Made by a program: the position numbers and the translations under genes. From assembly GCF_021134715.1 (NCBI RefSeq), contig NC_060023.1:868001-932000 (forward strand): DNA of 64,000 nt, given 5' to 3'. Below, one piece after another: positions 1 through 10,911 of this stretch. The notes under the pieces were generated by a model, which was not told where the DNA came from, ran no database searches, and worked only from the letters and a program-made list of their open reading frames with translations. The DNA is from Daphnia pulex. Lineage: Eukaryota; Arthropoda; Branchiopoda; Diplostraca; Daphniidae. The first letter of the stretch is position 1, and each line of letters opens with the position of its first letter.

Positions 1-606
1 TTTGGGATGAAGCAAATAGAATGGCATATGACTTTTGAATATCCGCGGTGACGGCATCTTATCGAAAGAATTCAACATTTGATTATTTCGCTCTGATAAT
101 TCAGTCTCTGAAGTGATAAATGGCACACTGAAATTTAAAAAAAAAATAATTCATGTCGTTATAATTACAAAAATTACATAATTCATGGGCTTGGCATACT
201 CTATAAAAGGAGCACGAGCAATCAAAGGAGTCGAAGTGGCTTTCTCTGTGTCGCAATTGTTCATGACAAGCCATAACAGTTCAGAAGTCCAAGTTGTACC
301 TGATAATAAATTTGAATCGCCAATTAGTCAATTATTGCTTAATCTATGTAAAGAATGTCTAGGTTTACCGCATTTAGGGAACGTGAGCAGCCAGACGTCA
401 TCAGTTCTCGGCTGCATCCTGTAAAGTCTGTCTGCGTGTTTTGCGTACAATGGCGTAAAGACAAACTTTCCCGGCTCACTTTGAACCAGTCCCGTAGTGT
501 ATCCTTTAAAATGCTGATTAAATTTCTTCAATCTTGTCTTGGGAATAACGTTAAACTTGACGTTAAGCTCAAGCTTCTTGAAATTCTCTTGGTCAAAGCG
601 AGACAT
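1..606 (-). CDS. cytosolic sulfotransferase, 3' part outside window
   Basis: Cytosolic sulfotransferase (SULT1-like) that would move a sulfuryl group from PAPS to small hydroxylated or amine substrates. Three exons are visible: 606-369 (starting MSRFDQENFK), about 301-200, and about 128 down to base 1, where the gene leaves the window. The first two exons join to give the PAPS 5'-phosphosulfate loop TFPKCGTTWTSELLW; the third carries the conserved stretch ending SHMPFYLL, which contains the expected catalytic His. Splice signals are canonical. An in-frame ATG four codons upstream (618) is an alternative start, but MSRF aligns with MSHF of the neighbour. It lies about 360 bp downstream of a second sulfotransferase on the same strand, so this is a tandem pair. 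Substrate unknown. Confidence 0.85.
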
Positions 607-968
607 ATTTGTGAACACGTCTTAAGTCTTTGGCAAGTAAAGTAGCACTGACGTTTTAATTTCCTTTCTGTCCTGATTTCATTTTTGTATGGATAAGAAA
701 AGCAAACATCTCATTTGAATGACTATGGGGATTGGCTTTTTTTGATAAGATTTTCTACACACTCATCATGATCATCCATATTTTGAGAGATAGGAGTGTG
801 ACAGATCAGATGTCATAACCATTAACCAATCTCAAAGATTCTAGGTAAAAGACAATTTATTCCAATAATATGAATTGTGAAAATAAAATGTCATATTTCT
901 AATGAAACCACATAAAAAAAAACCTACTTAGATAGGTGAGAAGTTGAGTGGTTAGTGTTTTACTTATT

Positions 969-2372
969 TTAATCTTGATGCTCCAGTTCCGTCACAAACT
1001 TCAAATCAGTACCGGCCAAGTTCTTTTCGATCCACTCGTCGATTCGGCTGTTTAATTCTGGGCTGAAATGATTTTTCCAGTCTCCCGTTTTACCTGTCAG
1101 TTGCAAATATAAATAATGGCTTTACAACTTTAAAAGGAAAAATAAATCTGAAAATCTACCATTGCGAATAAATCTCCCGTCTTCATTCATGGCGCCAAAT
1201 TTTTTGCCCGATTCGCTGTTGACGGATTCATTTTTCTGGAAATTTTCAAACTTCAAATGTTCGGTCAGTTTTCCCAACTGCTCGTCACTGTACGATTTTC
1301 CGAGGAAGGTGGCAACTTTCTCGATTTCTCCACGCAAATCCTGTTGTTAGGAAGCATTAGGATCCATATTTTTAGCGTAATTTGGGGTGAGGGAATTAAC
1401 TAGTATTACCTTTTTCATGTCCTCGTAGAACATGAAATGCATGTTTGGATGGTGACGTTTAGACCAGGCGTCCAAAATGTGTGGGAAAAAAGGAGCGTAC
1501 ACAACTGTTATTCAAATTTTACAAATATTCGTCAGTTATTTGAAATGTGGAAGGGAGGATATTGTTTGGTTTACCTTCATCGTTGATGAAGAATTCCGCA
1601 AATTCGTCCAAAGTTCCGGTATAACCGTGCACTTTAATCAATTTGTGATGGAAGTAGTATGAAACGATTACGTCTTTGGGATTGCGAGCCACGTAAACTA
1701 CCTGCAGTCAATTACTGATTAATGACGTATGGAGTCTACAGGTTATAAGCGAGATTACGTCATACCTTGGTTGTGTCGAGAAGCTCAGGAGGCAGCAAAT
1801 AAAACGGCAAATGAGGTCGTATGACTCTCGGAGACGGAAGCTTTTCCACCTTGTCCACCGTCATGAGGAAATTTTTCATTGGCCCAGACACCGCACTCAA
1901 GTAAGGCATTCTGTGACAATCAAATCAAATTAAAATTAAAACTTAAAAGTAAATAAACAATAAACGTATACTCTAAGAAAGGAGCCCGGCTATGAAGTTG
2001 AATTTTGGCGGCTGTTTCAAAATTGCAATCATTTTTAAGTAACCATAGCAACTCAGACGTCCAAGTGGTCCCTGTTAAAACAATGGCGGTTTGCAGTAAT
2101 CGAATACCGTCAAATAAATTGTGTTTGAACTTACCGCATTTAGGGAACGTGAGCAACCAAACGTCGTCAGTTCTCGGCTTCATCCGGTAAATCTTTTCAG
2201 CATTTTCTCCGTACGTGGGTGGCATGACGAATCCACCCGGTTCGCTCTTAACCAGCCCAGTAGGGTAACCATCAAAAAGTTTGCCGAATTTTTTCAGCCT
2301 AGTTTTCGGAATGACGTTAAACTTGACTTTCAGCTGTAGCTGCTTAAATTTCTCATCGTCGAAGTGAGACAT
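969..2372 (-). CDS. cytosolic sulfotransferase, complete
   Basis: Complete multi-exon sulfotransferase. Exon 1 is 2372-2135 (MSHFDDEKFK...), exon 2 is 2071-1972, and later exons run to the TAA at 969. Family landmarks in order: the PAPS loop FPKCGTTWTSELLW, spanning the exon 1/2 junction; the catalytic-His region RPHLPFYLLPPELL; the 3'-phosphate site VVYVARNPKDVIVSYY; and the C-terminal block GKTGDWKNHFSPELN. The ending KFVTELEHQD is ordinary for the family. A splice acceptor just upstream of the ATG (near 2396) suggests a spliced 5' UTR, so MSHF is preferred over the longer upstream frame. All expected catalytic and cofactor residues are present. Substrate unknown. Confidence 0.9.
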
Positions 2373-3365
2373 CTTGGCGATTGTTGGGTACCTGACACAA
2401 TGAGAACAAAAAAATATCAGTGCATCATAATCTTGATTTGTTGTTATGCGCATACATAGGGAAGATAAGCTTTAAAAGAAGTGCTCTCTCACTATGACAA
2501 ACAGAAACAGTGACACGTGAAACAAATCCCATTGGTCGTGGCCTGTTGGGGACTGATAACACCCAATCAATTGCAAACAAATTATATCACCATTTCGATA
2601 ATGCACTTGTTTCCTCTAGTTAATTTCAAATAACTTTTAATAAAATTGCTTTCTTACGTAATACCTACCAATTTCTGGCGACTCTAGGAACCCGAGACCC
2701 ATTGCGTTTTACGCGTAATTTCTCTATACTGCGAAAGAAATGCTAACGATAGGATTCATTAAATTTCAATATCTGTCACAATGAGCTTTACTTTCGTTCT
2801 TGTTTGCTGGGTAATGATGAGTTGTTTTAGTGGAAAAGGTGGGCCCAGATTACAGAGCAAGTTGGTGGTCCCAGTGGCAATCCCCCGTCTTCCAGTATCT
2901 GGATGTAACTTGTAAAGATCCAAACAAATTACGTGCAGTAACAAGTCTTACATAGTCTCAAGTTATTAAACATGCCTAGATAGTATTACTTCAGTATAAG
3001 TGTCTAATTAGAGTCACACTGGAAGGTGTGACACAACACACAAGTCACACAATTGAATCCAGAATTTGAACAACTTCTAGTTACAAGTTTCCCTGGTACA
3101 ATGACAACTTCCTTTACACATGAAATAGTGGGGAAAATTAAATCAAAGAGGAAATCAATCTTATCTTATTGGCAATTCTCTCCTCTGATCTACTGGCTCG
3201 TCTTGATATTCAGAACTGATGAAACTGCTACTGTATGCACAGGATTCACATACACGAAAAAAAAGAATAACACGAAATAATTACATACTCGACATTGATG
3301 TGGTCGAGTATTTTTTTTTTTTTAAAGAAAATCGTACAAGCGAGCAGACACGTGACAACTCATGT
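2373..3365. other. intergenic, 5' flank of the sulfotransferase
   Basis: Probable 5' UTR and promoter side of the upstream sulfotransferase. An acceptor-like TTGTGTCAG lies near 2396 on the minus strand. No further gene, RNA or clear repeat is seen; the short frames here lack splice and codon support. Confidence 0.4.
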
Positions 3366-3725
3366 AGAGATCGAGACTAAGCCAAAAGGGTGGACAACCG
3401 GATGGCCGATGGGTGATGGCGGCGCCAACAAAAACTAGCAGACGAAAAAGAATATCCGTGAGATTACTGAGATAGTGACATCATCGCCACATTGCCATTC
3501 AACTCCAATTATGATTTCAAGGTGGGCTTTTTCAAATTTCAAAAGTTTTTTTTCTACCATTTCAGAGCTATAGACTCCTGGTCGCTTCACGGCTGTGTTG
3601 GCTTCCCTATCCCGGTTTCAGGGTAAACGTAAGCCGATTTCACAGCCGTGAAGCGAAAAGCAGTCTATCTCTGCCATTTGAAACAAAATTAACTAATCCT
3701 ACAAGGCTACAAGTAAAAAAAAATT
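3366..3725 (+). repeat. dispersed repeat, copy A (interrupted)
   Basis: This segment is matched in reverse complement by 30032-30269. The alignment runs from GAGACTAAG through ACCGGATGG, GGCGCCAAC, AACTAGCAG, GTGACATCAT and a long conserved core (CCACATTGCCATTCAA, AATTATGATTTCAAGGTGGG), then on to CTAATCCTACAAG on the far side of the hairpin insertion. No coding potential and no clear terminal repeats, so the family is unknown: an old non-autonomous DNA element or a SINE-like repeat are both possible. Confidence 0.75.
3563..3670. mobile_element. hairpin-shaped small DNA element inserted in copy A
   Basis: Two arms of 26 bases, AGACTCCTGGTCGCTTCACG... (3572-3597) and its imperfect inverse (3641-3666), enclose a 43-base centre. 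Pairing extends outward through CAGAGcTATAGACT / AGTCTATCTCTG. Copy B of the host repeat lacks this block and has one CTGCCATTT where copy A has CTACCATTT on the left (3554-3562) and CTGCCATTT on the right (3671-3679). That is the signature of an insertion with a short target duplication of 6-9 bp. It carries no genes. The superfamily is uncertain; the CAGAG end recalls hAT elements, but the duplication length does not settle it. Confidence 0.65.
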
Positions 3726-4480
3726 CCGGGCACTACCAGAAACAGCAGGCATTAGGATTAATTAAGTACATTTTGAGCTTTTGTCATAGCTATAGAATAC
3801 TGACAGTAGCGCCACTGCCATGTTAACTCCTCCTCTCGGAAATTTTCTCTGGGGCTGAAGCCAAGTTTACGAATCGATAGTCAAAATCAAAGCTAAGATA
3901 TCGATCTCGCTCCTTGCCACTCCTCCACTTTTCCCTCCATTCCTATTCCCCACCTTCCCCACTTCTCCACACACCCGCCGCGGCGCTTATAGCTAAGGAG
4001 CAGGGCAGGCAAGCAGGCTTCACTCCCAGAGAAAAAAAAGAAATGGAAGGGCTCGCGCTCGCCACATAAGTGGCGATACCAGTATACAGTATAGCTCTGT
4101 TTTGTCACGGAAAATGAATAATTTGGATTTTGGACATTCAATTTGAAATACAACACTCAATGCTGGGTCGTCACAGAGCGTTCGTAACTATCGTAAGTAA
4201 AATAATGCACAAAAATAAGAAATGATAACGCATGCTAGGCCATCGTTTGGACTAACTAAGACTCGACTATATTTAATATCTATTTTGATTTTGAATTAAT
4301 CTTTTTTTTTAAGGAAGGGAGGCCGGGAGCGATTTTGGCCCATATACATAATCACAGGATAAGTGCAATATTATGAATTAAAAATAAAAAACCCCTAATA
4401 TCTGTTTCCAACCCAATGCTTAACAACAGGTGCAGAATCCTATGTAATATTTCGTCATATTTTTTAATTCAATCTTACCA
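3726..4480. other. intergenic between repeat A and the satellite
   Basis: Mixed sequence with a C-rich stretch near 3900-3990. A minus-strand frame at 3893-4156 has low-complexity composition and no splice or homology support. Nothing else is recognised. Confidence 0.4.
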
Positions 4481-7400
4481 ATCTGGACTGGACTGGAATG
4501 GACTGGACTGGACTGGACTGGACTGGACTGGAATCTGGACTGGACTGGACTGGACTGGACTGGACTGGACTGGACTGGACTGGACTGGACTGGACTGGAC
4601 TGGACTGGACTGGACTGGACTGGACTGGAATCTGGACTGGACTGGACTGGAATCTGGACTGGACTGGAATCTGGACTGGACTGGAATCTGGACTGGACTG
4701 GACTGGAATCTAGACTGGACTGGAATCTGGACTGGAACCTGGACTGGAATGGAATCTGGAATGGAATCAGGAATGGAATGGAATCTGCAATGGAATGGAA
4801 TCTGGAATGGAATGGAATCTGGAATGGAATGGAATCTGGAATGGAATGGAATCTGGAATGGAATCTGGAATGGAATGGAATCTGGAATGGAATGGAATGG
4901 AATCTGGAATGGAATGGAATCTGGAATGGAATGGAATCTGGAATGGAATGGAATCTGGAATGGAATGGAATCTGGAATGGAATGGAATCTGGAATGGAAT
5001 CTGGAATGGAATGGAATCTGGAATGGAATGGAATCTGGAATGGAATGGAATGGAATCTGGAATGGAATCTGGAATGGAATGGAATCTGGAATGGAATGGA
5101 ATCTGGAATGGAATCTGGAATGGAATGGAATCTGGAATGAAATGGAATCTGGAATGGAATGGAATCTGGAATGGAAACTGGAATGGAATGGAATCTGGAA
5201 TGGAATCTGGAATGGAATGGAATCTGGAATGGAATGGAATTTGGAATGGAATGGAATCTGGAATGGACTGGACTGGACTGGACTGGACTGGACTGGACTG
5301 GAATCTGGACTGGACTGGACTGGAATCTGGACTGGACTGGAATCTGGACTGGACTGGAATCTGGACTGGACTGGAATCTGGACTGGACTGGACTGGAATC
5401 TAGACTGGACTGGAATCTGGACTGGAACCTGGACTGGAATGGAATCTGGAATGGAATCAGGAATGGAATGGAATCTGCAATGGAATGGAATCTGGAATGG
5501 AATGGAATCTGGAATGGAATGGAATCTGGAATGGAATGGAATCTGGAATGGAATCTGGAATGGAATGGAATCTGGAATGGAATGGAATCTGGAATGGAAT
5601 GGAATCTGGAATGGAATGGAATCTGGAATGGAATCTGGAATGGAATGGAATCTGGAATGGAATGGAATCTGGAATGGAATCTGGAATGGAATGGAATGGA
5701 ATCTGGAATGGAATGGAATTTGGAATGGAATCTGGATTGGAATGGAATCTGGAATGGAATGGAATCTGGAATGGAATGGAATCTGGAATGGAATCTGGAT
5801 TGGAATGGAATCTGGAATGGAATGGAATCTGGAATGGAATGGAATCTGGAATGGAATCTGGAATGGAATGGAATGGAATCTGGAATGGAATCTGGATTGG
5901 AATGGAATCTGGAATGGAATGGAATCTGGAATGGAATGGAATCTGGAATGGAATCTGGATTGGAATGGAATCTGGAATGGAATCTGGAATGGAATCTGGA
6001 ATGGAATGGAATCTGGAATGGAATGGAATCTGGAATGGAATGGAATCTGGAATGGAATGGAATCTGGAATGGAATGGAATCTGGAATGGAATGGAATCTG
6101 GAATGGAATCTGGAATGGAATGGAATCTGGAATGGAATCTGGAATGGAATGGAATGGAATGGAATGGAATGGAATGGAATCTGGAATGGAATGGAATCTG
6201 GAATGGAATGGAATCTGGAATGGAATCTGGATTGGAATGGAATCTGGAACGGAATCTGGAACGGAATCTGGAACGGAATCTGGAACGGAATCTGGAATGG
6301 AATCTGGAATGGAATGGAATCTGGAATGGAATGGAATGGAATCTGGAATGGAATCTGGAATGGAATGGAATCTGGAATGGAATCTGGAATGGAATGGAAT
6401 CTGGAATGGAATGGAATCTGGAATGGAAACTGGAATGGAATGGAATCTGGAATGGAATCTGGAATGGAATGGAATCTGGAATGGAATGGAATTTGGAATG
6501 GAATGGAATCTGGAATGGAATGGAATCTGGAATGGAATGGAATGGAATCTGGAATGGAATCTGGAATGGAATGGAATCTGGAATGGAATGGAATCTGGAA
6601 TGGAATGGAATCTGGAATGGAATCTGGATTGGAATGGAATCTGGAATGGAATCTGGAATGGAATGGAATCTGGAATGGAATGGAATCTGGAATGGAATGG
6701 AATCTGGAATGGAATGGAATCTGGAATGGAATGGAATCTTGAATGGAATGGAATGGAATGGAATCTGGAATGGAATGGAATCTGGAATGGAATCTGGAAT
6801 GGAATGGAATCTGGAATGGAATCTGGAATGGAATGGAATCTGGAATGGAATGGAATGGAATCTGGAATGGAATGGAATCTGGAATGGAATCTGGAATGGA
6901 ATGGAATCTGGAATGGAATGGAATCTGGAATGGAATGGAATCTGGAATGGAATGGAATCTGGAATGGAATGGAATCTGGAATGGAATCTGGATTGGAATG
7001 GAATCTGGAATGGAATCTGGAATGGAATGGAATCTGGAATGGAATGGAATCTGGAATGGAATGGAATCTGGAATGGAATGGAATCTGGAATGGAATGGAA
7101 TCTGGAATGGAATGGAATCTTGAATGGAATGGAATGGAATGGAATGGAATCTGGAATGGAATGGAATCTGGAATGGAATCTGGAATGGAATGGAATCTGG
7201 AATGGAATGGAATCTGGAATGGAATGGAATGGAATGGAATGGAATGGAATGGAATGGAATGGAATGGAATGGAATGGAATGGAATGGAATGGAATCTGGA
7301 ATGGAATGGAATCTGGAATGGAATCTGGATTGGAATGGAATCTGGAATGGAATCTGGAATGGAATGGAATCTGGAATGGAATATGGAATCTGGAATGGAA

Positions 7401-9083
7401 TGGAATCTGGAATGGAATGGAATCTGGAATGGAATGGAATCTGGAATGGAATCTGGAATGGAATCTGGAATGGAATGGAATCTGGATTGGAATGGAATCT
7501 GGAATGGAATCTGGAATGGAATGGAATCTGGAATGGAATGGAATCTGGAATGGAATCTGGAATGGAATGGAATCTGGAATGGAATGGAATCTGGAATGGA
7601 ATATGGAATCTGGAATGGAATGGAATCTGGAATGGAATATGGAATCTGGAATGGAATGGAATCTGGAATGGAATGGAATCTGGAATGGAATGGAATCTGG
7701 AATGGAATGGAATCTGGAATGGAATGGAATCTGGAATGGAATGGAATGGAATCTGGAATGGAATGGAATGGAATGGAATCTGGAATGGAATGGAATCTGG
7801 AATGGAATGGAATCTGGGATGGAATGGAATCTGGAATGGAATGGAATCTGGAATGGAATCTGGAATGGAATGGAATCTGGAATGGAATGGAATGGAATCT
7901 GGAATGGAATCTGGAATGGAATGGAATCTGGAATGGAATGGAATCTGGAATGGAATGGAATCTGGAATGGAATGGAATCTGGAATGGAATGGAATCTGGA
8001 ATGGAATGGAATCTGGAATGGAAACTGGAATGGAATGGAATGGAATCTGGAATGGAATCTGGAATGGAATGGGATCTGGAATGGAATGGAATTTGGAATG
8101 GAATGGAATCTGGAATGGAATGGAATCTGGAATGGAATGGAATCTGGAATGGAATGGAATGGAATCTGGAATGGAATCTGGAATGGAATGGAATGGAATG
8201 GAATCTGGAATGGAATGGAATCTGGAATGGAATCTGGATTGGAATGGAATCTGGATTGGAATGGAATCTGGAATGGAATGGAATCTGGAATGGAATCTGG
8301 ATTGGAATGGAATCTGGAATGGAATGGAATCTGGAATGGAATGGAATCTGGAATGGAATCTGGAATGGAATGGAATGGAATGGAATCTGGAATGGAATCT
8401 GGATTGGAATGGAATCTGGAATGGAATGGAATCTGGAATGGAATGGAATCTGGAATGGAATCTGGATTGGAATGGAATCTGGAATGGAATCTGGAATGGA
8501 ATCTGGAATGGAATGGAATCTGGAATGGAATCTGGAATGGAATCTGGAATGGAATGGAATCTGGAATGGAATCTGGAATGGAATGGAATGGAATGGAATG
8601 GAATGGAATGGAATCTGGAATGGAATGGAATCTGGAATGGAATGGAATCTGGAATGGAATCTGGATTGGAATGGAATCTGGAACGGAATCTGGAACGGAA
8701 TCTGGAACGGAATCTGGAATGGAATCTGGAATGGAATGGAATCTGGAATGGAATGGAATCTGGAATGGAATCTGGAATGGAATCTGGAATGGAATGGAAT
8801 CTGGAATGGAATGGAATCTGGAATGGAATGGAATCTGGAATGGAATCTGGAATGGAATGGAATCTGGAATGGAATGGAATCTGGAATGGAATGGAATCTG
8901 GAATGGAATGGAATCTGGAATGGAATGGAATCTGGAATGGAATGGAATCTGGAATGGAATGGAATGGAATCTGGAATGGAATGGAATCTGGAATGGAATG
9001 GAATCTGGAATGGAATGGAATCTGGAATGGAATGGAATCTGGACTGGACTCACTGGAGTCACTGGACTGGAATCTGGAATGGA
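4481..9083. repeat. GGAAT/GGACT satellite array, about 4.6 kb
   Basis: The whole block is built from 5-base TGGAA or TGGAC units and a 7-base TGGAATC unit, giving 12- and 17-base blocks such as CTGGAATGGAAT. TGGAC units dominate 4485-4745 and 5263-5440 and reappear at 9041-9069; the rest is TGGAA-rich. Rare variants act as markers and show internal duplications: TCTAGACTGG at 4709 and 5399, AACCTGG, AATCAGG and CTGCAATGG all recur 690 bases apart; TCTTGAATGG recurs 381 bases apart (near 6737 and 7118); tandem GGAACGGAATCT runs (four near 6247, three near 8681) recur 2,434 bases apart. None of the unit words contains a stop in any frame, which explains reading frames of more than 1,500 codons on both strands. 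These frames are not genes. Confidence 0.97.
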
Positions 9084-10180
9084 ATGGTTGATGGAACATT
9101 GGGACAGCACATTTCTCTCTCCCATCCTTTTTTTAAGGGGGTGTGGCCTAGTAGTGCCTGCAGGCGGTAGTGGTTCCCGGCGGATTGGAAGGAAAACAAG
9201 CCACGTGACGTCATTCGGCCGCCATTAATGTTTTGTAGACCTACTACTAAATGCTAAATACTATCTAGACTGGAACGGAATATATATCTATTAAAGAAGA
9301 AAAGCCAGCTTTTTCCCAAGGAATAATAGATATTAATAATTAACCGGGGCTCATGATCAAATCAGAAGAAGAAGCCCCAGCAGCTAAAGAGGATTTCATT
9401 TTCACTGCCATTTGATCCTGATGGCAATGGCAATGGCAATGGCTGAATGATTCCATAATCCATTCCAACCTCCTCCTCCTCAACCTCCATCCAACCTCCA
9501 CCCCCCAAGTTCAGCAATAACTTCTGTTTTTATTTTAGATGTTATTTCTCTCAAGCTTAGCTAGCTACATGCAACTAAAATTATGCACCAACACAATAAC
9601 ACAAGTAAGGAAATATGTAACAATCAATAATACAATTCAAGCAAACTTTAATCTTGCTACCTACAACCTGTGATTTTTGACAATTTCAATATTGCTAAAA
9701 TTATTTTAAAAAGCATGGGCGTACTCAAAATAGACTTGATATGGCTTAATCACAGAAGTGTCATAATTCGTCGCTGTGTGTGGCTATTCCAGCATGACGT
9801 CAGTTTTCCCCGTGAAGCGCCATATGTGAGCAAATCGAGCACGAAGGATTTTTCTGGTTGTCGTCGTCGTTTTATTGTTTATTCCATTAATTTCCAGTAA
9901 ATTTTTTTCTAACCGCTTATTTCTAAATATTCATTTAAAAATAATAATTTCTAATGACTTGATTAAATAACGTCAAGTTGCTATAAAAAAGGGGAAGAGA
10001 TCGCCAGATCGGACAGGTTAGAGTTAGGAGGCAGGGAGAGAAAAAAAATCCATAATGGCCGCTCGCCCGCCATTTCTTCTTTTCTGTTCTTTATCCATAT
10101 ATAATAAAAGAACAAGCTTTTTTGGGAGGAGCTTATTCATGTGCCTATGAGAGCACGCTGTGATTGGTCAGTCCAGTCGC

Positions 10181-10231
10181 CCATCAAGAGGGGTGAAAAC
10201 CGCCGCAGGTTTTCACCCTCCTTGCTGATGG
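10181..10231. repeat. inverted repeat (stem-loop)
   Basis: CCATCAAGAGGGGTGAAAACC (arm 10181-10201) is followed by the loop GCCGCA and the near-complementary arm 10208-10231, ending CTTGCTGATGG. The stem is roughly 20 bp with a few bulges. It could be a small transposon remnant or a structured RNA. The size is near that of a short microRNA precursor, but nothing else supports that. Confidence 0.5.
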
Positions 10232-10640
10232 TCAAATAGGGGGGGTTGCTGCAAAGGGGAAAGGGGGGAAAGACAATGGGGTAAATTTCCGCGCCGTTGC
10301 AAAAAGAAGGGTGGGTACTGGCTCACACTCACAACGCAGTACGTGCATCGATTTCTACGCGGCAAATATCGATATGTCAAATAGCACCAAATTCAAATCG
10401 GCATTTCTGTTCGAAAAATACTGTTTTCCGCCCCCCTCCCCCCATAGATTTCCCCTCAGATCAAGTCACGTCTTATTTAAAGTTAAGCAATTGATGCAAT
10501 TTTTTATCACGCGAAAATGTACTTATTGGCGGGTAGAATAACGAATAGGAACCCACGGGCAGAATAACTTTGGACGAGATATCCCAGGAAAGATTTGAAA
10601 TTTAACAATATAGGTAGAAAATGACAATCTGTTGACTTGG

Positions 10641-10911
10641 CACGGGCAGATTTTTCAACGAGAAAAATTGGCGGGCAGATGGTAAACGGACATATCTTTC
10701 TTATAAAAAGATTACATTCAAATAAACATTTAATCGAATTTAATTAACAAATCAATTGAATTCCAATCGCCCAATCGGCAGGCAGAAAACGAATAATTAT
10801 CGAAATTACAACAATAGAAGAGCCTGTCACTACGCAAGAAAAAAAAAATCTTTTGTCTGGGAAGCCTGGGCAGATTTTCTACGATAACATTGTTACGGGC
10901 AGATGGGCAAC
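10641..10911 (+). repeat. degenerate CGGGCAGAT repeat pair
   Basis: Two related segments, 10641-10689 and 10866-10911, share the order GGGCAGATTTTYYACGA, then CGGGCAGATGG, then AACGG. Weaker GGCAGA words occur nearby (10528, 10554, 10778). It looks like an old duplicated element of unknown family. Confidence 0.45.

Noticed and set aside
3893-4156. A minus-strand frame with low-complexity sequence
   Set aside because: Composition is driven by C-rich and A-rich runs; no splice, domain or promoter evidence.
4481-9083. CRISPR-like regular repeats
   Set aside because: There are no unique spacers; the array is a simple-word satellite in a eukaryotic genome.
4416-9228. Reading frames of 500-1,584 codons on both strands
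   Set aside because: They lie in the GGAAT/GGACT satellite, whose words contain no stop in any of six frames. Both strands and several frames are open at once, with no splice, start or domain evidence.
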